Assembly: GCA_965230565.1 (NCBI GenBank)
Contig: CBDDLH010000003.1
Coordinates: 248,001 to 312,000, forward strand
Direction of reading: 5' to 3'
Length of the DNA stretch: 64,000 nucleotides
Source: BCD1 sp965230565
GTDB lineage: Bacteria; Bacteroidota; Bacteroidia; Chitinophagales; Saprospiraceae
Numbering within the stretch: the first letter of the stretch is position 1; every line of letters begins with the position of its first letter. Made by a program: the position numbers and the translations under genes. This document shows, one piece after another, positions 56,079-64,000 of this stretch. Under the pieces are notes generated by a model. The model did no database searches. It was not told the DNA's origin and saw only the letters and a program-made list of their open reading frames with translations.

Positions 56079-56133
56079 CGCAATTTTCAGATTTTGGAAA
56101 GGAATTTATCTTTCCTTCCCTCGGTCATAAAAA

Positions 56134-57093
56134 CTACAAGTTACTGTTTTTAGGGGAATGTTCCTGAAACCATTTGACCATTTTCTGAATGCCCGTTTCA
56201 TAGGAAGTGACCTCGAAGCCAGGAAAACGTTTATGAAATTTTTCAAACGACATCACATAGTCATTTTCAAACTGATACAACATTTCTTCCACCTCCTTTA
56301 AGGGTCTGATAAAAAGAGATAACATTTTTCGCATCAAAGGTGGTAAAAACTGGAGCTTGAAATTTCCATCCAGCGTTTTATTGAAAATTTCCAACACATG
56401 CTCTATGGTAACAGGCTCGCCTACCGGCAGGTGCCATACTTGTCCGTAACAATCTTCCTCCATGGCAAGAGCAACAAGTGCACGAGCATTATCTTCAACA
56501 TTGGCAAAAGTGTGTTTGACATTTCCGGGAATGAACACCTGAGGATTTTTACCTTTCAGCATTCTTTCCAAAAAGGAGATGTAAAAGGTACTGTTCACCG
56601 CTCTTTCACCGTAAAAATCAGCAGACCTCCCAATCAAAGCCTTTATCCTGCCGGCTTGAACAGCTTCCAAAAGTAAATCTGCTGTTCTCTTACGGGCAAT
56701 TCCTTTCCGGGAAGGCGGGTTTTGAGTGGTAGACTCATCAAACGGGACAGGTAATGGCGAGGGTCCGTACATGTAAATATTATCCAGGAAGATCAATTTG
56801 GCTCCGGCTCCGGCACAGGCTTCAATGGTATTTGCCATTACAAATTCCCAATCCCTTTGCCAGACTTCCGTAGTATATGGTAACCCAGCACACAAATAAA
56901 CATGTGTTGCTCCGGCTACGACTTTTTTTAAAGATTCAGCATCTTTCAGGTCGGCCTTTAAGGTTTTTACGCCGGCTACTTCTGAAGAGCGATTGACGGC
57001 TATATGTGGTATATTTCTGTTCTTCAATTCTTCCAAAACTGCCATACCCGTGGCCCCGGAAGCTCCTAAAACTAAATGTAACTGATTTTGCAT
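56134..57093 (-). CDS. NAD-dependent epimerase/reductase (extended SDR)
   Basis: The 319-residue protein has a Rossmann fold with LGASGATGMAVLEELKNR at the start (G-x-x-G-x-x-G-type) and a FLDNIYMYGPSPLPVPFDE motif near residue 100. The Y-x-x-x-K motif is degenerate (GIARKRTADLLLE is present in its place), so a reductase or binding role is also possible. It lies 55 bases upstream of the glycosyltransferase on the same strand and may modify its product. Confidence 0.85.
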   Translation of the reverse strand: MQNQLHLVLGASGATGMAVLEELKNRNIPHIAVNRSSEVAGVKTLKADLKDAESLKKVVAGATHVYLCAGLPYTTEVWQRDWEFVMANTIEACAGAGAKLIFLDNIYMYGPSPLPVPFDESTTQNPPSRKGIARKRTADLLLEAVQAGRIKALIGRSADFYGERAVNSTFYISFLERMLKGKNPQVFIPGNVKHTFANVEDNARALVALAMEEDCYGQVWHLPVGEPVTIEHVLEIFNKTLDGNFKLQFLPPLMRKMLSLFIRPLKEVEEMLYQFENDYVMSFEKFHKRFPGFEVTSYETGIQKMVKWFQEHSPKNSNL

Positions 57094-57188
57094 GTGATAA
57101 GATTAAAATTTTCCTTACGAGAAGCATTTTCACTTCCCTTTACACAAGCAAAGATCAGCTATAAGCCACTCAATTCCCTGAACAAATG

Positions 57189-57767
57189 TTAAGAAATGGT
57201 CTTCCCGTTCTTTTTCCTCAGCCTGCTGAGGTGTTGTGGGGTGATCCCCAGGAAAGATGCTGTGTACTGGAGTGGTACATTGAGGATCAATTCGGGATTT
57301 TCATGAAGCATGGATTCATATCGTTCCTGTGCAGACTTTGACTGCAACATGGAAATGCGTTTTTCCATCAGGATATAAAGGTTTTCTGCGATTACCCGCC
57401 TCCATATCTGTAATTTGGGAATTTCATTTGAAATTCTTTCCATCTCTTCCCTACCGATTACCATCATTTCCACATCTTCAATGGCTTCGATATTTTCTTT
57501 GGTTGGCGTTCTGGTAAGATAACTGGTAAAGGAGGTTACAAATTCATTGGGATTGGTAAAATGGCAGGTTATTTCCTGCTGGTTTTCATCGCTGTAATAT
57601 ATCCTGAGTCGGCCTTTGGTAACAAACCCAACGTGATTGCAATACTGATGCTCGCGAATAAAGAAATCCCCTTTGGGGATACTTCTTGGTTTAAAACAAC
57701 GCTTGATCGCCGTTTTTTCTGCTTCGGTCAGTTTTACAATCGCATTGATCTGGTCTGTTAATTCCAT
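57189..57767 (-). CDS. Crp/Fnr family transcriptional regulator
   Basis: The 192-residue protein has a cyclic nucleotide-binding-like N-terminal barrel (FKPRSIPKGDFFIREHQYCNHVGFV-type start) and a C-terminal HTH that includes YTASFLGITPQHLSRLRKK. It is the length typical of Bacteroidota Crp-like regulators. Ligand and targets unknown; the adjacent SDR-glycosyltransferase pair on the same strand is a candidate. Confidence 0.9.
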   Translation of the reverse strand: MELTDQINAIVKLTEAEKTAIKRCFKPRSIPKGDFFIREHQYCNHVGFVTKGRLRIYYSDENQQEITCHFTNPNEFVTSFTSYLTRTPTKENIEAIEDVEMMVIGREEMERISNEIPKLQIWRRVIAENLYILMEKRISMLQSKSAQERYESMLHENPELILNVPLQYTASFLGITPQHLSRLRKKNGKTIS

Positions 57768-57803
57768 TCTTTGGCTGTTTACGCTAAGGTTTCTCAGTCT
57801 TCC

Positions 57804-58526
57804 TTAGCCAGGAAATTTATTCAATCGAATAAAGGTAAATTTAAGATTTTTGTTGCTATAAGAGATTCCTTCCATGATCAAATTTTCATTTTTAAAAGAA
57901 ACCTTCCAGCTTTCAGCATCTTTACCTTCCTGATGACTGAGCAAGGTTATTTCCGGTTTGTGCCCGTGAATGTGCCAGTAGCCTGTTTGGCGATTCCCTT
58001 CTGCGTTGCGTTCGACATAGATCCTGTCCCAACGGATAAAAATATTTCGTTTTTCCTCCGGGTCATATGTATCAATTATTGAGGTTCCTTCTTTTTCCGC
58101 TGCTATTAGATCCCAAAGGCCAACCAATTGATCCGAAGTGGATTTAGGCAGTTTGTCAATTGGTTCAAGGATAACCGTAACGGGCATGCCTTCCTCCATT
58201 CTCATCCAGAACATTTTTTCGGCCTCAAATGAAATGGTAAATGGGCCAAATTCATCCTCCAGCCCATTGGGGTCAATGGCTTTAAAATGGTTATATTTTT
58301 TATCCAATGTCCAGGTGCCTTCTGAGTTTTGCAACCACCCGTTACCCGACTGAAAAGTGCCATCTTCATTAATACGGGTCCATTTGGCAACAGGTGTCAT
58401 GGTTTGGTCGCCGACTTTTACTTCGGTTACTTCCCAGAAGCCTACGAGGGTTTGTTGTGCGTTAGTCAGTGTGAGGGAGAAGCTTAAACAAGCAAATGTC
58501 AACAGGGTAAAAATTGTTCGATTCAT
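57804..58526 (-). CDS. Secreted protein with tandem lipocalin-like domains
   Basis: The 240-residue protein has a signal peptide (ending LTNAQ) and two similar segments: LVGFWEVTEVKVGDQ (about 27) and LVGLWDLIAAEKEG (about 135), each starting a beta-rich domain of the lipocalin-like type. The duplicated unit suggests two ligand-binding barrels. Function unknown. Confidence 0.65.
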   Translation of the reverse strand: MNRTIFTLLTFACLSFSLTLTNAQQTLVGFWEVTEVKVGDQTMTPVAKWTRINEDGTFQSGNGWLQNSEGTWTLDKKYNHFKAIDPNGLEDEFGPFTISFEAEKMFWMRMEEGMPVTVILEPIDKLPKSTSDQLVGLWDLIAAEKEGTSIIDTYDPEEKRNIFIRWDRIYVERNAEGNRQTGYWHIHGHKPEITLLSHQEGKDAESWKVSFKNENLIMEGISYSNKNLKFTFIRLNKFPG

Positions 58527-58663
58527 TTTTCTTTGTTTTTTGAGTATGATTCAAGTGATCGGTTTTTTGGTGGACGGAATGGATTCTTCCTATAAGGTAT
58601 CCTGAGGAAATAGCAAAAAATACTGGGCTCAACTGTTAAACAATTGCTAAAAAGAAAATTTTT

Positions 58664-58695
58664 TTTGACATACATAGCACTTCTACGTATATTTG
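58664..58695 (+). promoter_or_regulatory. Bacteroidota promoter with PadR-type operator
   Basis: TTTG (58664-58667) and TATATTTG (58688-58695) are separated by 20 bases and match the Bacteroidota -33/-7 consensus exactly. Between and overlapping them is an inverted repeat ATACATAG (58670-58677) / CTACGTAT (58683-58690), 7 of 8 bases matched, with a 5-nt centre. Binding of the PadR regulator encoded 23 bases downstream would block the promoter. Confidence 0.75.
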
Positions 58696-58718
58696 ACTAA
58701 TTATCCAACACAAATAAT

Positions 58719-59063
58719 ATGAACCCGCTATCAAAAGATCTTACGGCTGCTTCTTCCATTCCGCTTGTACTCTCGATTTTGAGCAAGGGTGAAAGTTATG
58801 GCTATGACATTATCCAGCAAGTCCATTTATTATCTGAAGGAACTATAAAATGGACCGATGGCATGTTGTATCCCTTATTACACAAGATGGAGAAGCGGGG
58901 ATTTATCAATTCTGAATGGAAAGCTGCGGAGAATGGTCGCAGAAGAAAGTATTACCGGATAACCAATAAAGGAAAAAAGCAGCTGGCCTCAGATCAGGCT
59001 GCCTGGAATTTTGTCACCTCAATATTTGATCAATTATGGAAACCTGCAAAAAATTCGATCTAA
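58719..59063 (+). CDS. PadR family transcriptional regulator
   Basis: The 114-residue protein has the PadR winged-helix domain: LSILSKGESYGYDIIQQVHL, KWTDGMLYPLLHKMEKRGFI and a YYRITNKGKKQL segment. PadR proteins repress small operons in response to signals. It overlaps the next gene by 28 bases and has an own promoter/operator. Confidence 0.92.
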   Translation: MNPLSKDLTAASSIPLVLSILSKGESYGYDIIQQVHLLSEGTIKWTDGMLYPLLHKMEKRGFINSEWKAAENGRRRKYYRITNKGKKQLASDQAAWNFVTSIFDQLWKPAKNSI

Positions 59064-60253
59064 ACAACGCCATTCATAACTGGCAGACCCCGCTTCGCTC
59101 AAGCGGTGTGTTTACCCGGGAAAACCTCGATGAACTGGCGGATCATATTAAAGATGCATTTGAGAATTATCCCGCTGAGGAGTTATCAAATAAAGAAAAA
59201 TTTAATGCTGTTATCGAGCAAATGGGTGATGCAGAGACATTGATTCCCGGGTATGCGGAAAACAATCGACCCCTGATAGCCAGAGAGTACATCCTGTATT
59301 TTTTGATGGGGGCATTTGGAATAATCAGCATCCATTTTTTGGGAAAAGTCTTTCAAGACATCTTTGCATTTATAGCTGTTCAATCCGGACTAACAGGAAA
59401 AAACCTGGAATTTGCGTTGTATGTAAGTGTTTTCATTATCCTGTTGTCATTCATCGTTCTGTTTATCTCCGTTTTCCGATCGGTTTATTTAAACAAAAAG
59501 AAAACAGGAAAGAGGTTTTTGGCTCTTTTTCAGTATCCCGGGTTGCTTATCATTGGATTTATTATTTCAGTTTTCGCATTCCACGCTCCGTTTATCCAGG
59601 AAACAACTTTTCTTATGGACAATAAAATTGAAATACTATGGGAATTCACCCCTTACAGGAATTCTATTTCATTACTATCCTTAAGTTTATTGATTATTTG
59701 GATGATGGTGCTGTGTGTTTGGTCAGGATGGATGGTTAATAAACATAGGAACCAAAGAAAAGCCATATTAATCAAGCAAAATAAATACATCAGTTTTCTA
59801 ACAGGAGGTATAACTTTAATCGTTCTTTTCATATTTAACAATCTGGCTTATTCTGTTTTTCCTATATTAGTTTTAAATCTTAGTTTGCATATTGGTATAG
59901 GTAATATTTTATTAAATATTTTGCTGGCGGGAGTACTTATGACACCATTTCTTTTATACCGTTATAGTCATAAATTTTCAGGTATCATTTTAGAAAACTG
60001 GCACTTTTCAACAAACACTGGTTTATATAAAAAACTGTCGGGAGTTTCTGCAGTTGTTTTGATAGTATACCTGTTGAGTACTACTTTCCGAAACTGGTTT
60101 TTTAATCAAAAGGAGTTATATGAGGTAACTCGAGCCATTGACTATTCAACCTCCGATTTCTTACAGGCAGTTTTTACTTTTGGTATTATCCTTTTTTCTG
60201 TGCTCAACTACAATCGAAAACGAAAAAAGGGAAAACTAATAGTCTTTGAATAA
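59036..60253 (+). CDS. Permease-prefix domain membrane protein
   Basis: The 405-residue protein starts with a permease-prefix-type helical domain (ENLDELADHIKDAFENYP, then AVIEQMGDAETL, about 25-80) and continues with about seven or eight membrane helices. The PadR plus permease-prefix pair is a recurring operon type. The molecular role is not known; the prefix domain normally sits in front of an ABC-permease-like region, but no MacB-type motif is clear here. Confidence 0.8.
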   Translation: METCKKFDLNNAIHNWQTPLRSSGVFTRENLDELADHIKDAFENYPAEELSNKEKFNAVIEQMGDAETLIPGYAENNRPLIAREYILYFLMGAFGIISIHFLGKVFQDIFAFIAVQSGLTGKNLEFALYVSVFIILLSFIVLFISVFRSVYLNKKKTGKRFLALFQYPGLLIIGFIISVFAFHAPFIQETTFLMDNKIEILWEFTPYRNSISLLSLSLLIIWMMVLCVWSGWMVNKHRNQRKAILIKQNKYISFLTGGITLIVLFIFNNLAYSVFPILVLNLSLHIGIGNILLNILLAGVLMTPFLLYRYSHKFSGIILENWHFSTNTGLYKKLSGVSAVVLIVYLLSTTFRNWFFNQKELYEVTRAIDYSTSDFLQAVFTFGIILFSVLNYNRKRKKGKLIVFE

Positions 60254-60262
60254 TAATCAGGA

Positions 60263-60685
60263 TTAAGCATTTTCTTTAACCGGCAAAAGCCTGGAATCCT
60301 CCAAAGCAGCTGTCCGGTGCCCCGCAATGGCCAGATATTCCTGGTTTTGAGCAAACTCCAGGAACTTGGCTACGCTGGCATGTCTGACCAGTAAAACAGC
60401 ATCCCATTGTTCATTTTCGGGGCCGATGAGAAAAGGACCGCCTTTGCCATTGAAGAGTACTTCACCGCCGGCTTCTTTCAAAAAAGGCAGGGTGTGCTCA
60501 ATGTATAATTGATAAGCTTCCTCTCCTGAAATTTCATCATCAGGTGCTAACTGTGGTGCAGTTGAATAATCGGCAACTTTTCTGAATTTGAGGAGATTCA
60601 ACATAACCACCGGTCCCCGGATCTGGCGCATGACGAAGTTTTTGCCGGACTCCTGGGTGGCGTTGAGGTATTTCTTTGTGGACAT
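60263..60685 (-). CDS. DUF1330 domain protein
   Basis: A 140-residue protein with the DUF1330 pattern (VVMLNLLKFRKVADY, then EEAYQLYIEHTLPFLKEAGG, and LLVRHASVAKFLEFAQNQEY). It is a dimeric alpha-beta ferredoxin-like fold of unknown function. It stands near the end of the operon on the opposite strand. Confidence 0.85.
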   Translation of the reverse strand: MSTKKYLNATQESGKNFVMRQIRGPVVMLNLLKFRKVADYSTAPQLAPDDEISGEEAYQLYIEHTLPFLKEAGGEVLFNGKGGPFLIGPENEQWDAVLLVRHASVAKFLEFAQNQEYLAIAGHRTAALEDSRLLPVKENA

Positions 60686-60708
60686 GGGTGTTTTTTTTTA
60701 ATGATTTT

Positions 60709-61149
60709 TTAATTCAAATCCTTCACAAAACAAACGACCCGATTCACTTCTTCGAACCCTGCCCGTTTGTGAAAGTTAATGCTGTCTTCATTGAATATTT
60801 CTGTGTCCGAAGCATATTGGGAGCATCCCTTGGATTTGCTCCATCCCTCTCCGGCTTCCAGTAACTGTTTGCCAACGCCGGATTTTCGATATTCCGGCTC
60901 TACATAAATTCCTTCCACATATCCAACTGGGGAGGTGTTGGTTCCTTCTACATAATCGAACCTCAAGGCACAGTGAATAAAGGCAACATATTGGCCATCA
61001 TTCTTCATCAAAAAACAGATCTCGTTTTTGGAAGCCAAAACGTTTTGGTAGTTATCGTATTCTTCGTCCGGATCACACTCCGGCCAAAGCTTCAAAACGA
61101 GGGTAATCAGCGGTTTTATGTTAATATGAGAAATAGGTTCAATGGTCAT
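60709..61149 (-). CDS. AAC(6')-type aminoglycoside acetyltransferase-like GNAT
   Basis: The 146-residue protein matches the AAC(6')-I group pattern: LVLKLWPECDPDEEY, LRFDYVEGTNTSPVGYVEGI, the acetyl-CoA loop YRKSGVGKQLLEAG, and NFHKRAGFEEVNRVVCFVK. In known enzymes the family transfers an acetyl group to the 6'-amine of aminoglycosides. Many chromosomal relatives have other natural substrates, so resistance is inference. It overlaps the kinase gene upstream by 11 bases. Confidence 0.8.
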   Translation of the reverse strand: MTIEPISHINIKPLITLVLKLWPECDPDEEYDNYQNVLASKNEICFLMKNDGQYVAFIHCALRFDYVEGTNTSPVGYVEGIYVEPEYRKSGVGKQLLEAGEGWSKSKGCSQYASDTEIFNEDSINFHKRAGFEEVNRVVCFVKDLN

Positions 61150-61660
61150 GAGATAGAAATTTGGATATAAAATGATTTGCTGTTTGATCTACCGTCCTTT
61201 GTGTTGTGTCGATTATCGGTATTTTCTTTTCTGAAGCCTGGTCTCTTAAGAATCTAAGCCAATTGGACATATCAGGATTGGCCAGTTCCGGTTGGTTTCG
61301 ATCCTCGATCAGCCGCCTCTTCATTTCAGCTTCTGAACAATCGAGGAGTACGATTTGGTAATTATCGAATCCATTTTTTGCCAAAGCACCGTGAATAAAA
61401 TCCATATTCATCTGGCCTTCAAAAATAATGGTTTTCTTTCCTTTTTCTTTGACCAGTCTTTCCATCCATTCATAAGTCTTGGCTTCCTGCCAGCCAGAGG
61501 GTGAACCGAATTCTTCGATCATTTCTTCCAGCGAGGGTACCCCAATGTTGTCAAACCTGAAAAACGCAAAATCCTGTTCCGGTAAAATGGATTGAATTTT
61601 CTCAAAAACACTTGTTTTTCCGACACCTGAAGCACCGGTCATGATTATAATTTCCCCCAT
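61139..61660 (-). CDS. P-loop kinase-like protein
   Basis: The 173-residue protein has a Walker A motif GASGVGKT (9-16), a LIEDRNQPE lid-like segment, and the general shape of a small nucleoside/shikimate-type kinase. Substrate unknown. Its end overlaps the AAC(6')-like gene by 11 bases, so the two are co-translated; a shared function is possible but not known. Confidence 0.8.
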   Translation of the reverse strand: MGEIIIMTGASGVGKTSVFEKIQSILPEQDFAFFRFDNIGVPSLEEMIEEFGSPSGWQEAKTYEWMERLVKEKGKKTIIFEGQMNMDFIHGALAKNGFDNYQIVLLDCSEAEMKRRLIEDRNQPELANPDMSNWLRFLRDQASEKKIPIIDTTQRTVDQTANHFISKFLSHDH

Positions 61661-61708
61661 TTTTTTATGTCAACAACACAGGTTTTATCCAAAAAGTGCC
61701 GCTCCACA

Positions 61709-61891
61709 TTAATTACAGTTGGACTTCGTCAGCTTTTTCCCGGAATTATGGATGAGCGCATTGGTAAGTCCGGCTGAAACTATCAAAACACCAAATAGAA
61801 TTTCATATTGTTCATTGTCTTTAAACAAATAAGAAGCTATCAAAATTACGGCTGCCCAAATAACAGCATTCCAGATCAAAACCTTTTTCAT
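61709..61891 (-). CDS. Small two-helix membrane protein
   Basis: A 60-residue protein with two hydrophobic helices (about 5-22 and 30-46) and a basic tail. It lies 48 bases upstream of the kinase gene on the same strand. Function unknown. Confidence 0.5.
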   Translation of the reverse strand: MKKVLIWNAVIWAAVILIASYLFKDNEQYEILFGVLIVSAGLTNALIHNSGKKLTKSNCN

Positions 61892-62011
61892 TATTCAAAA
61901 ATTTATGTCAGACAATGGTTTAGCCCTCAAGTATATTGGCTGCATTTGAAAATTTATGATTCTTTCGACCAGAATCCCTCTATGATTGACAGAAAAACTG
62001 ATCTTAAGACT

Positions 62012-62887
62012 CTAGATTTTCTCTATAGCTTTTGTCAAAGTGGCTTCAATCCTCGGTGCATGGCTGGCACCCATAGTCACGAATACTTTTTTCTCATTTT
62101 TAACCAGTTCCAAAATGATCTGGATCATGTATTCATCCCTGGCAAGATTGGAGCGGTTCCAGATATCATGCAGGTATCCATCCGGGAATCCTCGACCCGA
62201 AGGATAATCTCTCCATTCGATCCCTGGAAAATCCTGTTGCCATTTTTGATCCAGTTGTTCCCAGGAGGTAAAAATCCCCTTTAGATGTTTGTAATCTGTC
62301 CGGCTGTTCAGGTAATCCTGCAAGGCTTTTTCAGGGTCTGATGGCTTACCATAACGCATATTGCTGAAATAGGGGCGAAAGGTGTAAAACATGGCTAATT
62401 GATCAGCGGGAAAGTCCTGCAGCAACAATTCAATTTCCTTCTCTCTTGGAGGCTCCCAGGAATAAAGGTCTACCTTGTTTTTATTGGCCAAATAGGTAAC
62501 TAATCCTCCTTCACCTAACTCTTTAATAGGGTCTTGAAACCAGGTAATCAGGTTCCCTACCCTGCCTTCAACCAGGGCGACATCAGGATTAGCTTGCTCC
62601 CAGGTTTTTCTCAGAGAGTCCAGCTGAGGATTCGCAACATCTTTAGTATGGTTTATTCCAACCACAAATACTTCACCTCCTTCCTGTGTTTTTAGATTGT
62701 AAATGTAAGGTCTCCGGTGGGTATTGATAATAGAATCATAAGCGTTCATATCCATGATCGGCACCTCGAGGTCTACAAAGGATTCCACCTCATAATAAGG
62801 AGCTAAAACCCAAAGCACCTTGAATTGAAACATAAGAAAAACAACTAACACGAGAAATAGCAGCGCAAATAAGATTTTTTTGATCAT
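62012..62887 (-). CDS. TraB/GumN-like membrane-anchored protein
   Basis: The 291-residue protein has an N-terminal membrane helix (about 5-25) and then TraB/GumN/Tiki-like features: GINHTKDVANPQLDSL with DVALVEGR, and a VFVTMGASHAPRIE motif near the end. Tiki relatives are metal-dependent peptidases; whether this protein keeps the metal site is not clear. It lies 12 bases after the HD-type gene. Confidence 0.7.
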   Translation of the reverse strand: MIKKILFALLFLVLVVFLMFQFKVLWVLAPYYEVESFVDLEVPIMDMNAYDSIINTHRRPYIYNLKTQEGGEVFVVGINHTKDVANPQLDSLRKTWEQANPDVALVEGRVGNLITWFQDPIKELGEGGLVTYLANKNKVDLYSWEPPREKEIELLLQDFPADQLAMFYTFRPYFSNMRYGKPSDPEKALQDYLNSRTDYKHLKGIFTSWEQLDQKWQQDFPGIEWRDYPSGRGFPDGYLHDIWNRSNLARDEYMIQIILELVKNEKKVFVTMGASHAPRIEATLTKAIEKI

Positions 62888-62899
62888 ATACTTGGGAAT

Positions 62900-63538
62900 T
62901 TAAGTTTCAAAGCTTAAAAGCTCTATTTCTTTTTCAAGGTTTACTCTGGCCCTTTTTTCGCACCTATTATAAAACTCAGATGTCTTATAGATCTTTTCCA
63001 TATCTAAAAAATGTTTCAAGACATTAATCCTTCCTGAGTTATAAATGTCACCAGGATAGATGCTGTATTCCAGACGGATCTTTTTAGTGTAATCCTCATA
63101 AACATTCCATTCTTCTCCAAGTATAGCCAGGTCAATATCTGTAAAAAGGTTAGTATCCGGATCTTTCCTTTCTTCATGATCCTTTGTGGCCAGAATCTGG
63201 TCCATACATTTGGAAATTTGTTCTTCAGGCACGCCAAGGTTAGTCATACATTCCCTGGCTTTTAAAGAACTTTGATACTCGTTGTCCTGGCGGTTGATAT
63301 CGTAAATGATGTCGTGGTAAAAAATGGAGAACAGAAAGGTATCAAAACAAATTATATTCCTTTTAAACGATTCTGCCTTTTCCAACATAAACACGAGATG
63401 GTGCAGGTTATGGTAAAAACGGTTCACTGCTGAATGATACGTCTGAATTTCTGACCACAAATGCTCAATTACATCCTCGTCATTTGAATAACCGGAAGCA
63501 AGTATCCACCATGTATTTTTAAGTTTTTCCATTTTCAT
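62900..63538 (-). CDS. HD-type metal-dependent phosphohydrolase-like protein
   Basis: The 212-residue product carries the predicted HD-superfamily pattern: RFYHNLHHLVFMLE, then FSIFYHDIIYDINRQDNE, and TDIDLAILG. These His and Asp residues fit a metal-binding HD site. The start at 63538 (or 63532) is preferred to 63565. It is co-transcribed with the TraB-like gene. Confidence 0.85.
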   Translation of the reverse strand: MKMEKLKNTWWILASGYSNDEDVIEHLWSEIQTYHSAVNRFYHNLHHLVFMLEKAESFKRNIICFDTFLFSIFYHDIIYDINRQDNEYQSSLKARECMTNLGVPEEQISKCMDQILATKDHEERKDPDTNLFTDIDLAILGEEWNVYEDYTKKIRLEYSIYPGDIYNSGRINVLKHFLDMEKIYKTSEFYNRCEKRARVNLEKEIELLSFET

Positions 63539-63639
63539 CAAGGCTCCGGCAGACAAACCAATCAATTCTTTAAGTTCCTAAAATCGAACTTCAGATAGGT
63601 TTTAATAATCATTAGTCAAAAGCGAAATTTTTAATGGAG

Positions 63640-64000
63640 TTATAAATACTTTACTGTAAACTCAATCAACTTTTGCTTGAAGTCATTATATGGAGGTACC
63701 AGCAGATCAATGGCGTTAGGAATATGTTGTTTAAGAATAGCTCTTTCATTGGAGAATTCCTTAAAGCCGTAGACACCATTGCCTTTACCGATCCCACTGT
63801 TATTCGAGCCCCCAAATGGTAAATTCAAATTAAAAAAGTGAACGGAGTTGTGGTTGATGCAGCTGCCTCCCGCCCTTGTATTATCGAGAATATATCTGAT
63901 CTTTTTCCGATTGCTGCCATAGATGTAAAGTGCCAGTGGTTTTTCTTTGGCATTGACCTTTTGGATAACCTCATCGATATTTTTAAAACTGATCACAGGC
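63640..64000 (-). CDS. Aldehyde dehydrogenase, C-terminal fragment (cut by window end)
   Basis: The visible 120 codons carry the ALDH C-terminal region: VISFKNIDEVIQKVN, NTRAGGSCINHNSVHFFNLN, LPFGGSNNSGIGKGNGVYGF. This matches class 3-type enzymes such as YwdH, with a C-terminal hydrophobic tail (NAIDLLVPPY). The N-terminal part with the catalytic Cys lies outside the window. The reading frame continues past 64000. Confidence 0.92.
   Translation of the reverse strand, partial: PVISFKNIDEVIQKVNAKEKPLALYIYGSNRKKIRYILDNTRAGGSCINHNSVHFFNLNLPFGGSNNSGIGKGNGVYGFKEFSNERAILKQHIPNAIDLLVPPYNDFKQKLIEFTVKYL

Noticed and set aside
1..64000. CRISPR array, tRNA, rRNA, insertion sequence, prophage or riboswitch
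   Set aside because: No repeat-spacer pattern, clover-leaf, transposase, integrase, phage structural operon or known riboswitch motif was found. Tail-fibre-like genes occur alone with signal peptides, not in a phage cluster.

Overview
The window reads as the chromosome of a Bacteroidota species, most likely a Saprospiraceae-type member of Saprospiria. The supports are C-terminal type IX secretion (T9SS) sorting domains, Bacteroidota-type promoters (TTTG / TAnnTTTG), a hybrid two-component sensor of the polysaccharide-utilisation kind, tail-fibre-like secreted proteins, a small Lacal_2735-type protein and many lipoproteins. No rRNA, tRNA, CRISPR array, insertion sequence or replication origin was recognised. 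The taxonomic placement is inference.

Region 1 (1-18.5 kb) is mainly housekeeping and accessory genes on the + strand. It holds an ABC-F ATPase (- strand), a LURP-one-like protein, small membrane proteins, acetyltransferase and VOC proteins, and a Tat-lipoprotein intradiol dioxygenase. A run from 6.1 to 10.9 kb encodes secreted proteins, an alpha/beta hydrolase, a macrodomain protein and a small barrel-like protein. An AraC regulator, a pirin and a YceI protein follow. Next come a tight three-gene operon (7-TM-like protein, odd alpha/beta hydrolase, terpene-cyclase-fold protein), a LamG/T9SS protein and a DUF1801 protein.

Region 2 (18.6-33.2 kb) is carbohydrate-related. It carries a GH47 alpha-mannosidase lipoprotein, an aldo/keto reductase, a DEAD-box helicase, and a minus-strand pair made of a T9SS protein and a tail-fibre-like protein. 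A GH2 beta-galactosidase-like gene split by a frameshift, an unclassified 811-residue lipoprotein, an esterase and a pentapeptide-repeat protein complete it. A decayed LytTR regulator fragment lies between 26.0 and 26.6 kb.

Region 3 (34.3-42.7 kb, all - strand) is the most unusual locus. A hybrid sensor/AraC regulator, split by one frameshift, lies upstream of a secreted 689-residue protein with a beta-trefoil, a repeated propeller-like middle and a C-terminal domain resembling leukocidin/alpha-hemolysin pore formers. Next in the same direction is a second copy of the T9SS plus tail-fibre pair. A 14-bp direct repeat with 20-bp period lies just upstream of a promoter-like element for the pore-like gene and is a good candidate operator for the neighbouring sensor.

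Region 4 (42.7-64 kb) is mixed. It holds a haem c lipoprotein, a beta-lactamase-fold hydrolase, an SPFH protein, a small XRE operon with twin operators and a prolyl oligopeptidase. Further on are GNATs, a dienelactone hydrolase, a BNR/GH105 enzyme, a GT1 glycosyltransferase with an SDR, a Crp regulator and a PadR/permease-prefix operon with a clear promoter-operator. The window ends with an AAC(6')-like acetyltransferase overlapping a P-loop kinase, TraB/GumN-like and HD proteins, and a truncated aldehyde dehydrogenase. Several intergenic regions carry short imperfect tandem arrays with 7-nt units, often touching a gene boundary.
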